From Trogon surrucura (lineage: Eukaryota; Chordata; Aves; Trogoniformes; Trogonidae), in contig CM036618.1 of assembly GCA_020746105.1 (NCBI GenBank), positions 116,319,308 to 116,383,307 of the forward strand: a stretch of 64,000 bases of DNA, read 5' to 3'. Shown in pieces: positions 23,052-36,421 of the stretch. The notes under the pieces are model-generated. The model had not been told where the DNA came from, ran no database searches, and was given only the letters and a program-made list of their open reading frames with translations. How positions within the stretch are numbered: the stretch's first letter is position 1; each line of letters opens with the position of its first letter. The position numbers and the translations under genes are program-made.

Positions 23052-25185
23052 TGCTGGTGGCAGACTGTCAGGAGGAACTCCTTCTTACCTGTGCAATACA
23101 AACCACGGCTGGCATCTCCTGAATGCGGTGCACCTCCAAGTCGTGACGTTTATCCTGTTCACTGTTCAAGGACCCATGGCCCCATCTAGGTCTGCCCTCT
23201 CCCTGACACCCTCCCCCCCCCAACCTGGAAAAATCCTGCATCGATGTGAAGATTATTTTTTTCAACATTCATGTGATTTCCTAGCTCAGTTTTTGAACAG
23301 TGTGACTGGGACTCTAGATGAACTGGCTGCTAACTGGCATCAAGCCAGGCAAAACTGGTCTGCTACAATTCCTTCTTTTTTTTAAGTTATTTGATGGAAG
23401 ACTAATCTAATTTATGACTTAAGACTATTGCTACAATGCAGAAGAGGGTACATCGTACATCGCTGATTTTCAAGGAGAACCATGGGAAATTTTGTTTTGG
23501 TTTGTTTTTATTTTGGTTTCGTTTGTTTTTGGGCTTTTTATCCTCTCTTGCAGCTTCTTCGGAGTGCTGGGTCTCCTGTAACGATCCAAAGGTCACAGGG
23601 CAGTGTAATATGGGAATACAGTTCAAGGTACTTGGCATATGAATGGATTTACATAGTGTATTAAAAGAAGATTGTCAAGGCAACAGACAATGACTTTTTG
23701 CCGTAAATAATGAATCTTGCATAGGCGTGATGAGGAATGCGAGGTAAATGTGGATTCCGAGGGCAAACACTGCTACCATTTTACTACTAATGTTGGAGTT
23801 TTATTACTAGGGTGTTTATGGTATTTCCAAGCAATAGTTTGATCACCAGCCCAGGAGGGCTACCAAAGAGGTGTCCTGGTTTTTGATGGTCTGCATGTGG
23901 AAATGGAAGGTCAGAACTTTCTATGCTTCGTCAGATTTCTTGTTTTGAGGGGATTCAATGGTACATGTCTTATTCGTTGCAAGAAGGACATAAGCACGTG
24001 TCGAAACTTTTCTAAATGAGTTACAGGCACTGGTTTCTTTAAAAGGAAAGAGGCATATTTTGCACAGACATAGTTACTGAAGTCATAATTTGCCATTCTT
24101 TAAAGAATACACTGGACCTGGCCAGATACTTGTCTGTTGAACTTACCTGGTAACAGATCGTGTGGATTCGTCACCCTTCCTTTGGGAGGGAGGAAGACAT
24201 GGAGAGATGGAACCTTCTAAGATGTGGAATATCTTCAATGCAGACTCACTCACAGATCTTAAGTTATTGTGGAAGTTTAGCTATTCATTGTTCTAATATC
24301 CCTGCTAGATTTTGTATAATTCTGTATTAATATGCAGGCAGATTCCACCCCGTGAGAAATACTGTCACAGCTTCATTTGTATGTGTTGGTACTGTGGATT
24401 CTTGTCAGTGCTGGCTCTTGTATTTACTTTAAGCACTGATCACTTCTGATTCGTTTGGTATGTTTTTTCCTCTTTCTTGTATATGTTCTACTATGAAATG
24501 TATTAAGATACTACCAGCTAGATTAATGTTTTTGTCTATGGTACAAACAGTGGCAAATATTGGTAGTAAAGGCACAGCAAACCCTACACGAAAGAAAGGG
24601 AAAAAAAGCAAAGCACCAAACCCAGAACTAGCAAAGGAAAAAACATTCCAACTGAAAAAAAAAAAAAAAAAGAGAGCAAGAGGAGAGCCCTGTTCACAGG
24701 CAGAAAGCCAATTTTCATTCCAGTTGCACTTTTGGAAGTGTTTTTTTTTCAGTTTTAATTTTCTTTGGGCAAAACGTTGTAGATGTTTACACCCGGTGGT
24801 GTCCATTCAGCTCAGCACCTGGTTTCCTTTCGTTACACCAAGTGTGTGGAGGCACTGGCAGCTGCTGCACCGTGTGTGTCGAGGAAGTCCAGTGGAAAAG
24901 GTTGTGCGCCACTGGCCTTGGTGAGCAAGATGTGCTTGTGGATCCCTGGCCAGAAGAAGGAAGGGCCCAGGGACAGGCAGCAGAGAGTCAATGACATGCC
25001 TGCGCCATCATTTTTCATTCTGGAAAACACTTGTGTTGCTATTCATTGAGCTGTGCAGCCTGTTGTTTGAGCAGCCGTCTCGTAACTATGCCTGCTGGAA
25101 GTCCTCTTGCATTAGGAAGCCCGCTGTACCTTCCTGTTGTTTTTTTTTGTTGCTGTTGTTTCTTTTTTTTGTTGCTGTTAATGAG

Positions 25186-25187
<2 letters not shown>

Positions 25188-25229
<42 letters not shown>
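25188..25229. repeat. (TAA)14 microsatellite
   Basis: Fourteen uninterrupted TAA units, preceded by T-rich sequence at 25141-25170. It probably lies within the SLC24A3 3' UTR and is a likely length polymorphism. Confidence 0.95.
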
Positions 25230-25230
<1 letters not shown>

Positions 25231-25579
25231 CACTCAAATGCCTAAAATACTTCCTTAAGTCAAACAATGTTAACAACAGTGTGGCACATGTCACTAGAAT
25301 CTGCCCCATGAACACACAGCTACAGCCTCGTAGCAAGATGCAGTTGCTCCTAAGCAGAGTGTTTTCTTGCTGGCAGAAGGGACAGATTTGGGGAAGGGGA
25401 AGGAAAAAAAAAAAAAAGAAGAAGTTTTACATCAGGGCCTATTATTACTTCTATTTTGAATATTTATACTGCTGCTCCAATGGAGCCAGTTGGTTCTATT
25501 TCTACGAAATAGCCATTACCTATCCCGTGGCACAAAAAACTGCATGAGTGTTTTTTAGGAACTTTTCCTATTGGTGTGC

Positions 25580-25585
25580 ATTAAA
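25580..25585 (+). terminator. SLC24A3: candidate poly(A) signal ATTAAA
   Basis: This common variant hexamer has a GT-rich downstream element within about 30-70 bases. It would give a 3' UTR of about 2.5 kb. Alternatives are ATTAAA at 23660 and AATAAA at 27930 or 28243. Confidence 0.4.
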
Positions 25586-26107
25586 TACTGTAGTGTATCA
25601 TAGCTTTGCATTGTGTGTAAAACATGAAATACCTTGTTTTGACACTTGTGTGTTGTGCAAGAATGTTCTGCAAGTTGTTTGTTCTAAGCAGAAGCAAAAG
25701 GGTACATCGAACTGCTATTATCTGTGCCATATGTGAATTGGTAAGCACTTCCTATACTGATGCTTTTAGCGAGATGATGTGCTTACAAGTTGCCACCAAA
25801 TCAACCAGTGTGGACCTGGTTTGGAACAGGATAGACCAACTGAATGTGTTCATTCTTGGTTTTGTCTCCGAAAGAGAGAGCCTCTCAAGTTCATTAGTGT
25901 AATCAAAGCCTGTGGAAAAGTCCCCAAAGCAAAAAAACTTGAGCGATTTTTAGCATCCTTCCTTTCCAACATCTCCAAAACTCACACAGATGGTTATGTT
26001 CAAATGCAGTGTGTATTGATGGCTTTACTTTATCAAGCCAAGCAAAGGGCTGAGTCTGAGAGGTCTCAGGGATTCTCTGCCCCTGAGCTGGCAGGCACCC
26101 TGCAGGC

Positions 26108-26247
26108 TGGGGCTGCGGCTGGGACTGGGACTGGGGGGTGGCTGGCTAGCACAGGGAAGGAGGCACCTGAGGCACAAAGAGGCTGTGGAGAGTCCCAGAG
26201 TTTGGGGGGCTGGGGGGAAAACAGGGGTGAAGGCAGGTTGGGTTGGG
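26108..26247 (+). repeat. G-run cluster, possible G-quadruplex
   Basis: At least nine runs of three or more G on the plus strand, including GGGACTGGGACTGGGGGG and two six-G runs separated by CT. It lies about 500 bases downstream of the candidate poly(A) signal. Confidence 0.6.
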
Positions 26248-26535
26248 TTCTTCCAGTAAGACTCCCGATTTGTTTGCATTTTTGTTCTTCTGATAGAAAA
26301 GGGTCACCTTCATGTCTGAGGCTGCTCTGGTCTTTGGAGCAGTCAGCTGTTTTTCTTTGAATTCCTAGCAGTTTCAGACAATTCTTAATGAATATTTCCA
26401 AGGGAGCCTTTTCGCCAGTGGAGAGCACTTCACCACAGCTCTGTTTCGATTTGATTTAAATAAGTGATCCCTTGCTAGTTTCAACTCTGCTTGACCTGTG
26501 GATGACCTGCCTTTGACAGTGATCCAAAGGCAGAA

Positions 26536-26600
26536 GGATAGCATAGGATAGGATAGGATAGGATACGATACGATACGATACGATACGATATGATACGATA
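26536..26600. repeat. pentanucleotide microsatellite (GGATA to CGATA)
   Basis: Thirteen consecutive five-base units: GGATA, GCATA, four GGATA, five CGATA, TGATA and CGATA. Two variant blocks share the ATA core. Confidence 0.95.
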
Positions 26601-29600
26601 AAATACATGGTATGATACGAGGAGGTCTTAAGACATGCTGGAAAAACTGCTTTTGTTCCTACCAAAGGGAAATTTTATACTTGCTTTTTATTTGTTTGGG
26701 GTTTTTTTCCCTTTTTTTTAAAATACACTGCACTTTTTGGTAGATTATTTCTGTATTAGGAACACCAACCTGAAACATGTGCATGGAAGGAGATTTCCAC
26801 TGGTATAATTTCTTGGGTTTTTTTCCTGTGATGCTACTTGCCTGCTTTGTTTGCAGCTTTCTGTCTTCAGCTGTGTCACTGAAATCAATTTGCATGCTTT
26901 GGATTTGTGATGTTAGTGCTTGTGAAAACGAATGCTCATTCTTAACATTCAGATAAATGCGTGACTGGCTTTTTTTCTTGGTGAAGCAAATCAAGTAGAA
27001 CAGCAATCTAGCGTTAGAAAAGCAATGTTCAATGTAGGTGGAGCAACCTGAGGGTAACATTTAATATCCTGCTGTCAGAACAGATTTTTTTTTTATATGC
27101 CTTTTCCAAGTAATTGTATTAATACTTGAGAGATAAAATGTAGGTGTTGTAGGATAATGTTTTAGAAAACCATAACTTTCTGCTGATTGACAAGCATGTC
27201 TTATATCAAGATATTTTGGAAGCCCTAATCTTTTCGAATAAGGTCACAAGAGATGCAATACTTTAAGGTATATCTATTTCAAAGTTACACCACCAAAGCT
27301 TTAAACTTGTTTAAATATATACTTTAAAAGTCAATCCCAGTGGATCATGCTTAGCTAGATTTAAATCTACCCTGTATTCTTGGAGTTTCACTTGGCCAGT
27401 AGCCACTGTGAGTTAGTCTAAACTAGACTTAGATGCAGTTAAGAATGTCCATATTGGGTTTGTACAACTTTAACTGAATCAGTTTAAAGCCATGCATTTA
27501 AGGAAAGCGGTGGAAGTTTGAGTATTTGGAAGACTTCAACCACTTCAGATTTAAGGAACCGCAGAGTTTGAGTGCACTGAATGGGTGAGCCACCTGTCAC
27601 GCAAGGCTCAAAGGTAGAGAGTTTTCAGTATTCACTGACCTGAGTGAAAGTTGACCTCTACTGACATCAACCGCAAAACCCCAGTGATTGTTCCACAGGG
27701 TCACTACACGTGTTTGCAGCAATAAGTCCCGAAAAGGACTGTTGCACTTTGTATTTTAAAGATGAATGAATAACTGTTAATACAACTAGGCACCTTTAAG
27801 GAAATTTACGTGGTTATTCTATTAGGACTTAGTGGCCTCAAATCCGGAGTGTATTTTGTAAAAGCATCTACTTCCACCTAAACAGCTCTGACTTGTTTGG
27901 CTGAATCTCCAGAATCAATCTCAGGTGTGAATAAATCCATGCCTTTTGGAAAAGTTTTCTTTATTCAGGGGAAAGCAGTGAGGGAAGAAACGCAGTTGGT
28001 TTCATTGTGCACCAGGGGATGTGATTTGGCTGTGAAATCTATTGTTCACCAGCCTGAAACAGAGTGAGATCTAGGCCGAGTTATCCAAGTTTGGGCAGAG
28101 GCATCTAATTTCAGGAAAGCTTCAAAAAAAGCACAATTTGTTTAAAGCAACAGATTTTATAATTTATTTATGTAGCTAAAATGACTTTATCATGGTGTGT
28201 TTTAGGCAGCTTTTCATTTTACTTTTTCAAATAGCCTTGCAGAATAAATTTTTAACCTTCCACACCAAAACAAGCTGATAGAAATCTCTTTGATACAATC
28301 TTCATCTGCCAGGTAGGATTTGAATGGTGCTAAAAGTAAATGTGATAATTTTGCAGCAACAAATTAGTGTAGCCTTTTAATTGCTGGTTGAGGGGAGACG
28401 TAATGTCACATGCCTGAACCTGGAAGGGGTTAACTGCAGAAATGTTTTGTGGTGAGAGAGCCCTGTAAGGTAAGAAAGTTTTAGCAATTATAGGGAAGTG
28501 TAACTCTACCTTTAGCAGTGAACAACAAAGACCTCTGCACTCGTGCAGTGAGATCTACGTGTGACTGATGGGGTCATTTCCGTAAAGTAGTCTGCTGGGT
28601 AGCAGACCACCACATCGATGAAGGAGACCTGACAAAAAATGGTACTGTCAGCATTACAGGTACCCGGCTACCATGGGATCCCTGGCATTTAGTGGGTATT
28701 TGGAGTTTCAAAGTTTAAAAGGGAAATAGGGGGTTGAGCCCTTCTGTGTCAGCAGGGTTTAAGTGCCCAGCAAAAGCGGCACATGCAGCCCAAGAGTGGG
28801 GGCTCTTGTGGGGAGCAACCAGAGCAAAATGGTCCCTTTGAGGGGTGGGGGGGGCAGAATCCTGTGTGGTCAGAGACATGACCCTGATGAGGAGAGCCCA
28901 TAACGTACTTGCCTTGGCTTATAATAAGGGAAGTGGCTTTTTTACAAAGTTTTACAAACTGTTTGATGGGAGTCTACTAAGTTTTTTATTACTAATGCCA
29001 TTTAGGGAAAGTAGGTTTTCCCTCACAGATTTTGCCTGGAGGCTTTCCTTTGTGTCTCTCTAGAAGGCGGTAGCCCCCGTGGTAGTAGCTCAGCTGTGCA
29101 AACAGGACCTGATGCTGAGCTTCCTGAAGTTAAAAGCAAGAGTTTTTTTGGACTGAGCTGGAAGGTCTTTGGATCAAGCCCAAGCCGGGGGGCAGTCTGC
29201 CTGTGGGGTTGTGCACCCTGTGGGCAGAGTCTGGCTGGTCTGTTAACCAGGCACACAGGCAGCACCCATGGGTGCCCCTCCCCTCACTTCCCACTTGTGC
29301 AAGTGGGAAAGCTGGGCAGTTCTCTGCCTGCCATATGCTAGTTAATTCATTTGGTGTTCTCTCACTTTTCCAAAGCTTGCCCAGGGCTTGGGTGGGGTCT
29401 TTTGTATTTGAGGAACCAGTTTGCTTTTGGAGGAGATGAGAAAAAAAGATTTGCATTGCAGACTTTGAGCTAAGATTCCATGGCAGTAATTCTCTCCCAC
29501 ATCACAGCTTCGTGCAACTGCATTGGTGACATAAAGGTGGTGAGGTATGAAAGGTCACATCCAGGACCCTCTGATGCTGTTGACACAAGCCAGTGCGTGA

Positions 29601-31051
29601 AATTAAGTTGAAAGTCACGTTACAAAAACAAACTTCCGTGTGAGTCCTGGTGCAACTGGTGTGCAGTTTGTAGGACCTGGTCCTGTATTAGCATCCATGT
29701 CATTTCTTCACTTTGTGGAGGAGAGCCTTTGTTGAAAAAGGGTGACTTTTCTATAGGATGTCTAAGTAGGATGCTGCTCTGTGGCTACAGAAATCAGATG
29801 CAGTCCCTAGCAGGAGGCAAGCCTCCATCCTGGCTGTTACAGCCTTAGAAGTACACCTTGCAATTTTCTTAGCCTATGCTAAAATAATGAGAACAAATAA
29901 TGTTTGCTAACAGAAAGAAGGGAATGAGGGTGAGGGAAGGCAAAGGAGGATATACATCTTGCCAAACTGCAGTTTGAGACCATTTGAATGAAGAGGGCTA
30001 GAGTTTACCTCATGATATCTATTGATAGTGCACCCTCTCATCCCACGGTTAAGGTCACAAGGTTATAGACAGATGGGCTGCAGCTGTGCCAGACAAAGAG
30101 GTGGTGACCCTTGTCCACCCTCTGCTGCAAACACCCTTATCTCTTTGCCAAAGTTGGCCATCTGTCCGGCAGAGCTGCTGGAAGGATTGTGCTCTGGTCA
30201 ATGCTGGAACGACGACAGTTTGTTTAGGCACGGCGGCAGACAGTTACTCCTAGGAGCAGAGCTGTTTTGGGACGGCACATCTCTCTGGGACCTCAGATGT
30301 ATAGGAGGGCTGATAGAGACATGATACGCAGACCCTATGTAAATGTTGGAATGTGCCATGAAATCTTTCTCAGAAGTAGACATCCCTGTATACCTGCAGC
30401 CACCTGCTTGTTTCCCTAAGATTTTATCTTGCTCCTTGTGTTGCACCATTCCAGAATTTTGCATCCACTTTCTATGTCAGAAGCTGATTCTTCCTGGCTT
30501 TAAAAACTGGCCCACGTCCTCCTGTAACACAGAACCCGTGCACTGGGATAGCAGAAATAGGATGTAGTTTTTGATCTAGTAAATTGATGGGAGGAAATGT
30601 AAGGAGATCTTTTCTTGGCACACCAATCTCATACATCCTGATTCCAAAGCGGTGTAAGCCTCCTGTCTGCGTTTCATATGTCCCAAACCACTGAAACAAC
30701 CACTCCTTGCTCAGTACATGGGATGATTTTTCATAGGGTGTGTTTCCAAAGCCCTTCAAAGGAAAATTTGTGAGGTTGAGGATACTTTATATCTTACTTC
30801 CCTCAAAATGGTTGAATTAGATGTGAGCCTGCTCAGTTCCATTTATGCAAAGACACTCATTGTACAATAAATGTAATTGATCTGATTAAGCAATTATAGA
30901 TCTGACCTGGGCCTTTTATGCTGTATGAAGCCAGACTATTCTATACTAGTCTATACTATACTAGTTTTACTGAGGGACTCAGTCATAAGTCATTGGCAGA
31001 TTTTTGACACTTTTTAAAAAATGCATGAATGTAGATTTATATTCAAGCAAC

Positions 31052-31079
31052 ATATATATGTATATACACACACACACAC
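31052..31079. repeat. short TA/CA dinucleotide run
   Basis: TATATATGTATATA followed by about seven CA units. Simple sequence only. Confidence 0.85.
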
Positions 31080-33710
31080 TTTATTAGTATGTCCACTGTT
31101 GTTAAAATGAAGCCCTGTGGTAACCAGCTTTATCTCATAGGATGAAGCCCTATCATGGCAACTGCTAAGATGCAAAGTGTATCAGTATTTAAGGTAGTCT
31201 TACACCCATCTATTTATAAGTGCAAGAGACGGTTACTCATTTTTATCTGTTTCCACATTGTATTAGGAAAGTATTGTCAGTGGTGCATGGCAGTTTTATA
31301 CCTATAATATAGCAGGTCAAAAGCTTAAACAGCTTATCTTTATACATTCAGTCATTTTTCTAGTTGTAATTATTGTTAGTCATTTGAAATTCCAGTTGCA
31401 TTTTCTGAATGTAAAGACAGCTTTGAAAAAGAAAAGAGCACACACGAGACATTGAGGAGGTTGGGAAATTCTGCACTGAAGTATTTATACAGTTTATTTA
31501 TTTATTTATCGTACACTGAGAGCTCAGCCCCTGGTTCAAGAAAACATTTCCCTGTGCTCGCAGGAGATTTAGGAACCCACCTAAAGCTAAGGCCAGGTTT
31601 TCCTGAATCAGTGGCCACAAAAAGTGGCAAGACTTTCTTGTATGCTTGTTGTAACTTACGTTAGTAGAGAAGCTGAGGAACGCTGAGACACCCGAAGATG
31701 CTTCTGCAGTGTTCACCACTTGATGTAGAAGAATAGAAATATGTAAATAGCAAATACTCCTTGCACTCTAATGTTTGTAATACCACTGTTACGAGGTGCC
31801 ATCTGCAGTAATTAAAATTCACATTTCATAAGATACCAACATAGAAATTTGCGTTATTTTTTAGGGTTTTCAATGTTTTTAGTAGTCTTCTTTTAGTAAG
31901 CCTAGTTTTCCCCAGCTCCCCTTAAGAGTAAATGGCTCTGGTAAAATGTGAAGAGCTCTTCAGAACAGGCATCACGCGCTGGCAAATGCTTTGGGTAAAG
32001 CTAACATTTATCATCCAGCTTCATGACAGGGTGGTTGCTGTTTACAGCAGGCAAGGCTCTCCGCCTTGGAATCCTGCAGTAAAAATGATCCCACAGCTCA
32101 GAAACACAAATACTTCCCTATTTCCACTGCATTGTTTCAGTTTCAGGCGGGTCAGTAGATCTCCTTGGTAGAAGAATATATATCACGCCATTGCTGTCGG
32201 TGTGGTTTACCGCAGGGCTTGTTGTTGGGAAATACAAGAGCAACAGTGGAGTCATTCTGCAGTGCATTGGAGGGGGAAAACTGGAAGCCCGTATTTATTT
32301 CATCCACTCTTGAAGTCTTGGAGATTTTTCAGATTAGAAAAGAAAAACATGGAAGATAAAGGCTGATTGCATAAAGTACTGTGTCAGTCTTTCATAAAAG
32401 TTCATATAATGTTCAAGATTACATAAAATGAGCTTCCACGTTCTGTCAAGCCCAGAGCTCAGCTGAGTTATTCATCCTAGATTCACAGGAAATGTTTTTC
32501 TTTCAGTAATTCTCACTGGTGAGTCAAAAGCTCTGAGTCTGACATGCATTTCTGTATCTCAGAACTGTATTGTGAGATTACGCGATGCTTAGGTCAAATA
32601 AGCAAGCACAGAACTTGAACTACAGCAAGTTCTTGGAAGAAGCCAAAGCAAGATGTTTGTAGATAACTTTTTCTCTTAAGGATTTTTTTTTTTTTTTTTT
32701 GATGGATAACGGAAGCAAAGGACACAAAGTATGATTCTGTAATTATTCAGCACTCACAAGGATCAAGTGCAAATGAGAGCAATATGGCATTACAAAAAGC
32801 TGGTTATTGTGTAATTAGAGTACTGGCAGGTTTTGCAGGGATTGCTTTTTCTGCAGAGGTTTGCCCAAATGCTGTTTGATCTTTACAACTCTTGCCCTCC
32901 TGATGAAAGGTATTTCTTCCAGGTGAGAAATACTGCCTCCCTTTGTCAGGGATGGGGGAAGGATATGCCAAAACCAATGTCTCCAGCTGGGTTCTTACCC
33001 TGGCTGCACAGGTGTGCATTTTGTCTCTCACATGAATGGTTGTGTAAACCATTGGTAACGATCTGCATACCTGAGGGATGAACTGGTATGCAGTGAACTT
33101 TGCCATGCGTTGCAGATTTAGGGACAAATCCGACTGAATATTCCTCTGAGGAACAGTTAGATTGACTTCACTGTCTGTCCTTGTAAAGCTGAGAACCGTT
33201 ATTAGGTCTGTAACGCGGCAGTGTTTGTGAGAGACGACTAAAGGAACAATAGATTTCATTCACCTTCATGTTTGTTTTCAAGACTGAAACCAAACCAGGA
33301 AAATGTTTGTTGGGGTTTGGGGGATTTTGTGAGAGGTTTTTTTGTGTGTGTGTGGTTTTGTTTGTTTGGGGTTTTTTTTGTCTGTGGTAGTCCTGTGCAA
33401 TCTGAAATCCCTCAGTAAGGTTTGGCAGTGGCTCAGGTATTCCTGTTGCTAGTGAGAGCCTCAGTGAGCAGGGATGTGCAGAAGGGCAGGACTGGAGCTT
33501 CCCTTCAGGACGTGGTTGCTCCAATTCCAGACGTGGGTCTGTGGCGAGCAGCCCCACAAGGGCGAACATCAGTTCTGCCTCCAACCCTGGCACAGGCGTG
33601 GTGGTGGGAAGTCATATGGTGGCAAATCTGGATTTCACTAGAACAGAAAAGGTGAACAGACAGACTCTTTCACCCTCAGGTATGTCACATGTTTCCAGGG
33701 CCTCACCCCC

Positions 33711-33738
33711 TCCTGCCCCTCCTCCTCCTCCTCCTCCC
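33711..33738. repeat. CCT-rich polypyrimidine run
   Basis: Consecutive CCT units within a pyrimidine-rich stretch. Simple sequence only. Confidence 0.8.
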
Positions 33739-35279
33739 CTGACTCATCCAGCCTCCTTTTAGACCAGGCTTCCCATTTATGCACTGAAAAAACATGACTG
33801 AATTCTTAGAACTATTGGGCCCCTGCTTCAGTGTGGCTGAAGGGCAGCGGATGCTGTGGGTGAAGCTTTCTTGAGAAACTTCCCTTTGTTTTCTTTCCCA
33901 AGCGAGGGCTTTGGCCATCATGTCCCCACGCTCAAGGTGAGGTTGCGGGTATGTACCTGCAAGAGCAGGAGTCCGCTGGCGTGAAGACAGATGCTTTATT
34001 TGCACATGGGGGCCGGTTTTTAGCCCCTTACAGCCTTTTCCAGAGTCCAGCCTGAGCTGTTGCCATCCCTGACCTGACAAGCCCTGTCAGAGGCAGCCAA
34101 GGTCTGCGCCCCATGCTCAGCTTTGCACCACCACCACACCCAGGGACAGCCTTGGTGCCAGTGATCGGGGGGACATGTGCTTAAATCCCCTCGATCAGCT
34201 ATTCAGGATCTGATAATTTGCAGAGCTATTACAGAGAACTTCTTTTGTACCGTTAATAAAGTCTTAGGCTACTGAATGCAATCCCTACCATGGCTTATTC
34301 TGAAGCAGGCTGTGGTGAAACCTATACTGATTTCTTTGAATTGTGTGCCTGACGAGTTTTCTACTTAATGGTGCAGTCACAGCATCAAAGCTGCAGGAAG
34401 CACAGCAATAAAAGTGACTGATACGAGTACCTTTTGTTTGATTTGGGAGCAAACGGCACTGTCTGGGTTCCTTTTCACTTAATGGGAACATTCTATAATG
34501 CTTCTAACTGTGAGAAAGAAAATGTAGGTGGAACTGAGTGCATATGCACATATAACATATGTTCATTTACAACCAGCCAGAAAACAAAACAATCAGTGGT
34601 TTCTAGTAATACAATTCTACTCAAAATAGCTTTTTTATAAGGTCAGCTTAGAAGTGTTAAAATGGTGGAGCCACAGACAAAACATTTGTTACCTTTCGAA
34701 ATGAGTTACAATGGTTTTGTCATACTTGTATTATAAGGTCAGTCTTTCTATATGTTTGTTTTACAACTTGTTGTAGAATAGTCTTCTATGCATAGCCATT
34801 CCACTTGCCTGTGTAAGTTACAAATTTAACAGAAATGAAAGCATGCATTTTTCTCTGTTCACTGGTAACCTATGAAATTAGAAACTTGTATTTCTGTGTT
34901 TTAATGTGTTATACTATAAAAAAAATTCACAGCACTATTGTCTATGGAATATCAAAAAGTTTTATTAGAGTGAATTACTTTAAATGTTTTGTCATTTGAT
35001 TTAATGATGTGTCAGACATCTACACTAAGACAATATAATGTGTATCAATAAAAATATCCTCTCTTTGTACTAACTTAACACTTCAGGGTGTGCTTGGACA
35101 TAGGAGTATAGCACCGCTGTGGGTCACAATCCCAACGATTCATCTGGTTTTGGCGTAATTCTGAGAGAAATTTTTTGTACTACTCATTTTGACTGGAGCA
35201 TTGAATTAGGGAGTGGAGGAAGAAGAAAAGGGAGGTTTTATGGGTAAGAATTAAGGGGCAGGTTAGCTTAGGTGATACT

Positions 35280-35729
35280 GTGGTGGGTGTCTACTACAGA
35301 CCACCTGATCAGGAGGAGGAAGTTGATGAGGCCTTTTACAGGCAGATGACAGCAGCCTCTCAATCCCATTACCTGGTTCTCATGGGGGATTTCAACTACC
35401 CAGATGTTTGCTGTAAGTCCCACGCAGCCAGCCATCCTCAGTCCAGGAGGTTCCTCCAGTGCATCGATGATAACTTTTTGATGCAAATGGTGGAGGAGCC
35501 GACTAGGAGAGGAGCACTGCTGGACCTTGTGTTCACCAACAAGGAAGGTCTGGTTGAAGCAGTGAAGGTTGAGGGTAATCTTGGCTGCAGCGACCATGAG
35601 ATAGTGGAGTTCAGGATCTTGTGCGGTAAAAACAGAATACCAAGAAGGATCGCAACTCTGGACTTGAGAAGGGCCAACTTTGGCCTCTTCAAGCAATTGC
35701 TGGGGAAACCCCTTGGGACAGGGAGCTGA
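35280..35729 (+). pseudogene. CR1 ORF2 fragment: endonuclease C-terminal half
   Basis: The frame reads GVYYRPPDQEEEVDEAFYRQ, then LVLMGDFNYPDV, then LLDLVFTNKEGLV, then CSDHEIVEF. GDFN and SDH are conserved catalytic-site motifs of the APE-type endonuclease in CR1 elements. The first part of the domain is missing. The true frame continues past the end through a one-base slip near 35707. Confidence 0.9.
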
Positions 35730-35755
35730 AAGGTAAAGGGGCCCAAGAGAGTTGG

Positions 35756-36421
35756 TTGGCATTCAAAGACGACTTCTTCGAGGCTCAGGATCAGTGCATC
35801 CCATCAGGTAGGAAATCAAGAAAGAGATTCAGGAGACCTGCATGGTTAACCAGGGATCTGCTGGGCAGACTCAGGTGGAAGGGGAGGGTGTATAAATTGT
35901 GGAAGGAAGGGCTGGCCACTTGGGTGGAGTACAGGACAGCTGTCAGGGAGTGCAGGGAGACAATCAGAAAAGCTAAGGCCTCCCTGGAATTAAAACTTGC
36001 AAGGGAGGTCCAGGACAACAGAAAGGGCTTCTTCAAATACATTGCCAACAAAAATAACACTAGAGGCAATGTAGGCCCTCTGATGAATGAGGTGGGTGCC
36101 CTGGAGACAGAGGACAGAAAGAAGGCAGAGTTGCTGAATGCCTTCTTTGCCTCTGTCTACACTGTTGGAGACCGTCCTCAGGAGCCTCAGTCCCCTGAGG
36201 CCCCAGAGGAAGTCATGATAAGGGAGGAGTTTGCCCTGATTGATGAGGAATGGGTTAAGGATCAATTTGAACACTTAAACATTCATAAATCCATGGGCCC
36301 TGATGGGATGCTGAGGGAGCTGGCGGAGGTCATTGCTAGGCCACTCTCCATCATCTTTGGTAAGTCATGGGTAACAGGTGAGATGCCTGAAGACTGGAGG
36401 AAAGCGAATGTCACTCCACTC
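35756..36421 (+). pseudogene. CR1 ORF2 fragment: linker to start of reverse transcriptase
   Basis: The frame has AFKDDFFEAQDQCIPSGRKS, then KRFRRPAWLTRDL, KGFFKYIANKN, ELLNAFFASVYT and MGPDGMLRELAEVIARPLSI, all typical of the CR1 segment between endonuclease and reverse transcriptase. Homology leaves this frame near 36420 (after ANVTP) and resumes in the next. The open frame formally runs on to 36598, but the residues after about 36420 are out of frame. Confidence 0.88.

Larger units (their letters stand above)
23052..25610 (+). other. SLC24A3: probable SLC24A3 3' UTR
   Basis: Sequence from the stop codon to a candidate poly(A) site. ATTAAA occurs at 23660-23665 and at 25580-25585. The second is followed by a GT-rich stretch (GCATTGTGTGT and TTGTGTGTTGTGC), the better match to a cleavage signal. 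The region also holds an A17 run (24655-24671), T-rich sequence and a TAA microsatellite. No AATAAA was found in it. The end is inferred. Confidence 0.5.
25611..35224. other. gene-free region downstream of SLC24A3
   Basis: No coding exon, RNA gene or recognised transposon was found. Contents include a G-rich cluster (26108-26247), a pentanucleotide microsatellite (26536-26600) and a TA/CA run (31052-31079). There is also a T18 run (32683-32700), a G/T-rich stretch (about 33300-33390) and a CCT-rich stretch (33711-33738). AATAAA hexamers at 27930 and 28243 could be distal poly(A) signals. Open frames are short and unrelated to each other. Confidence 0.6.
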
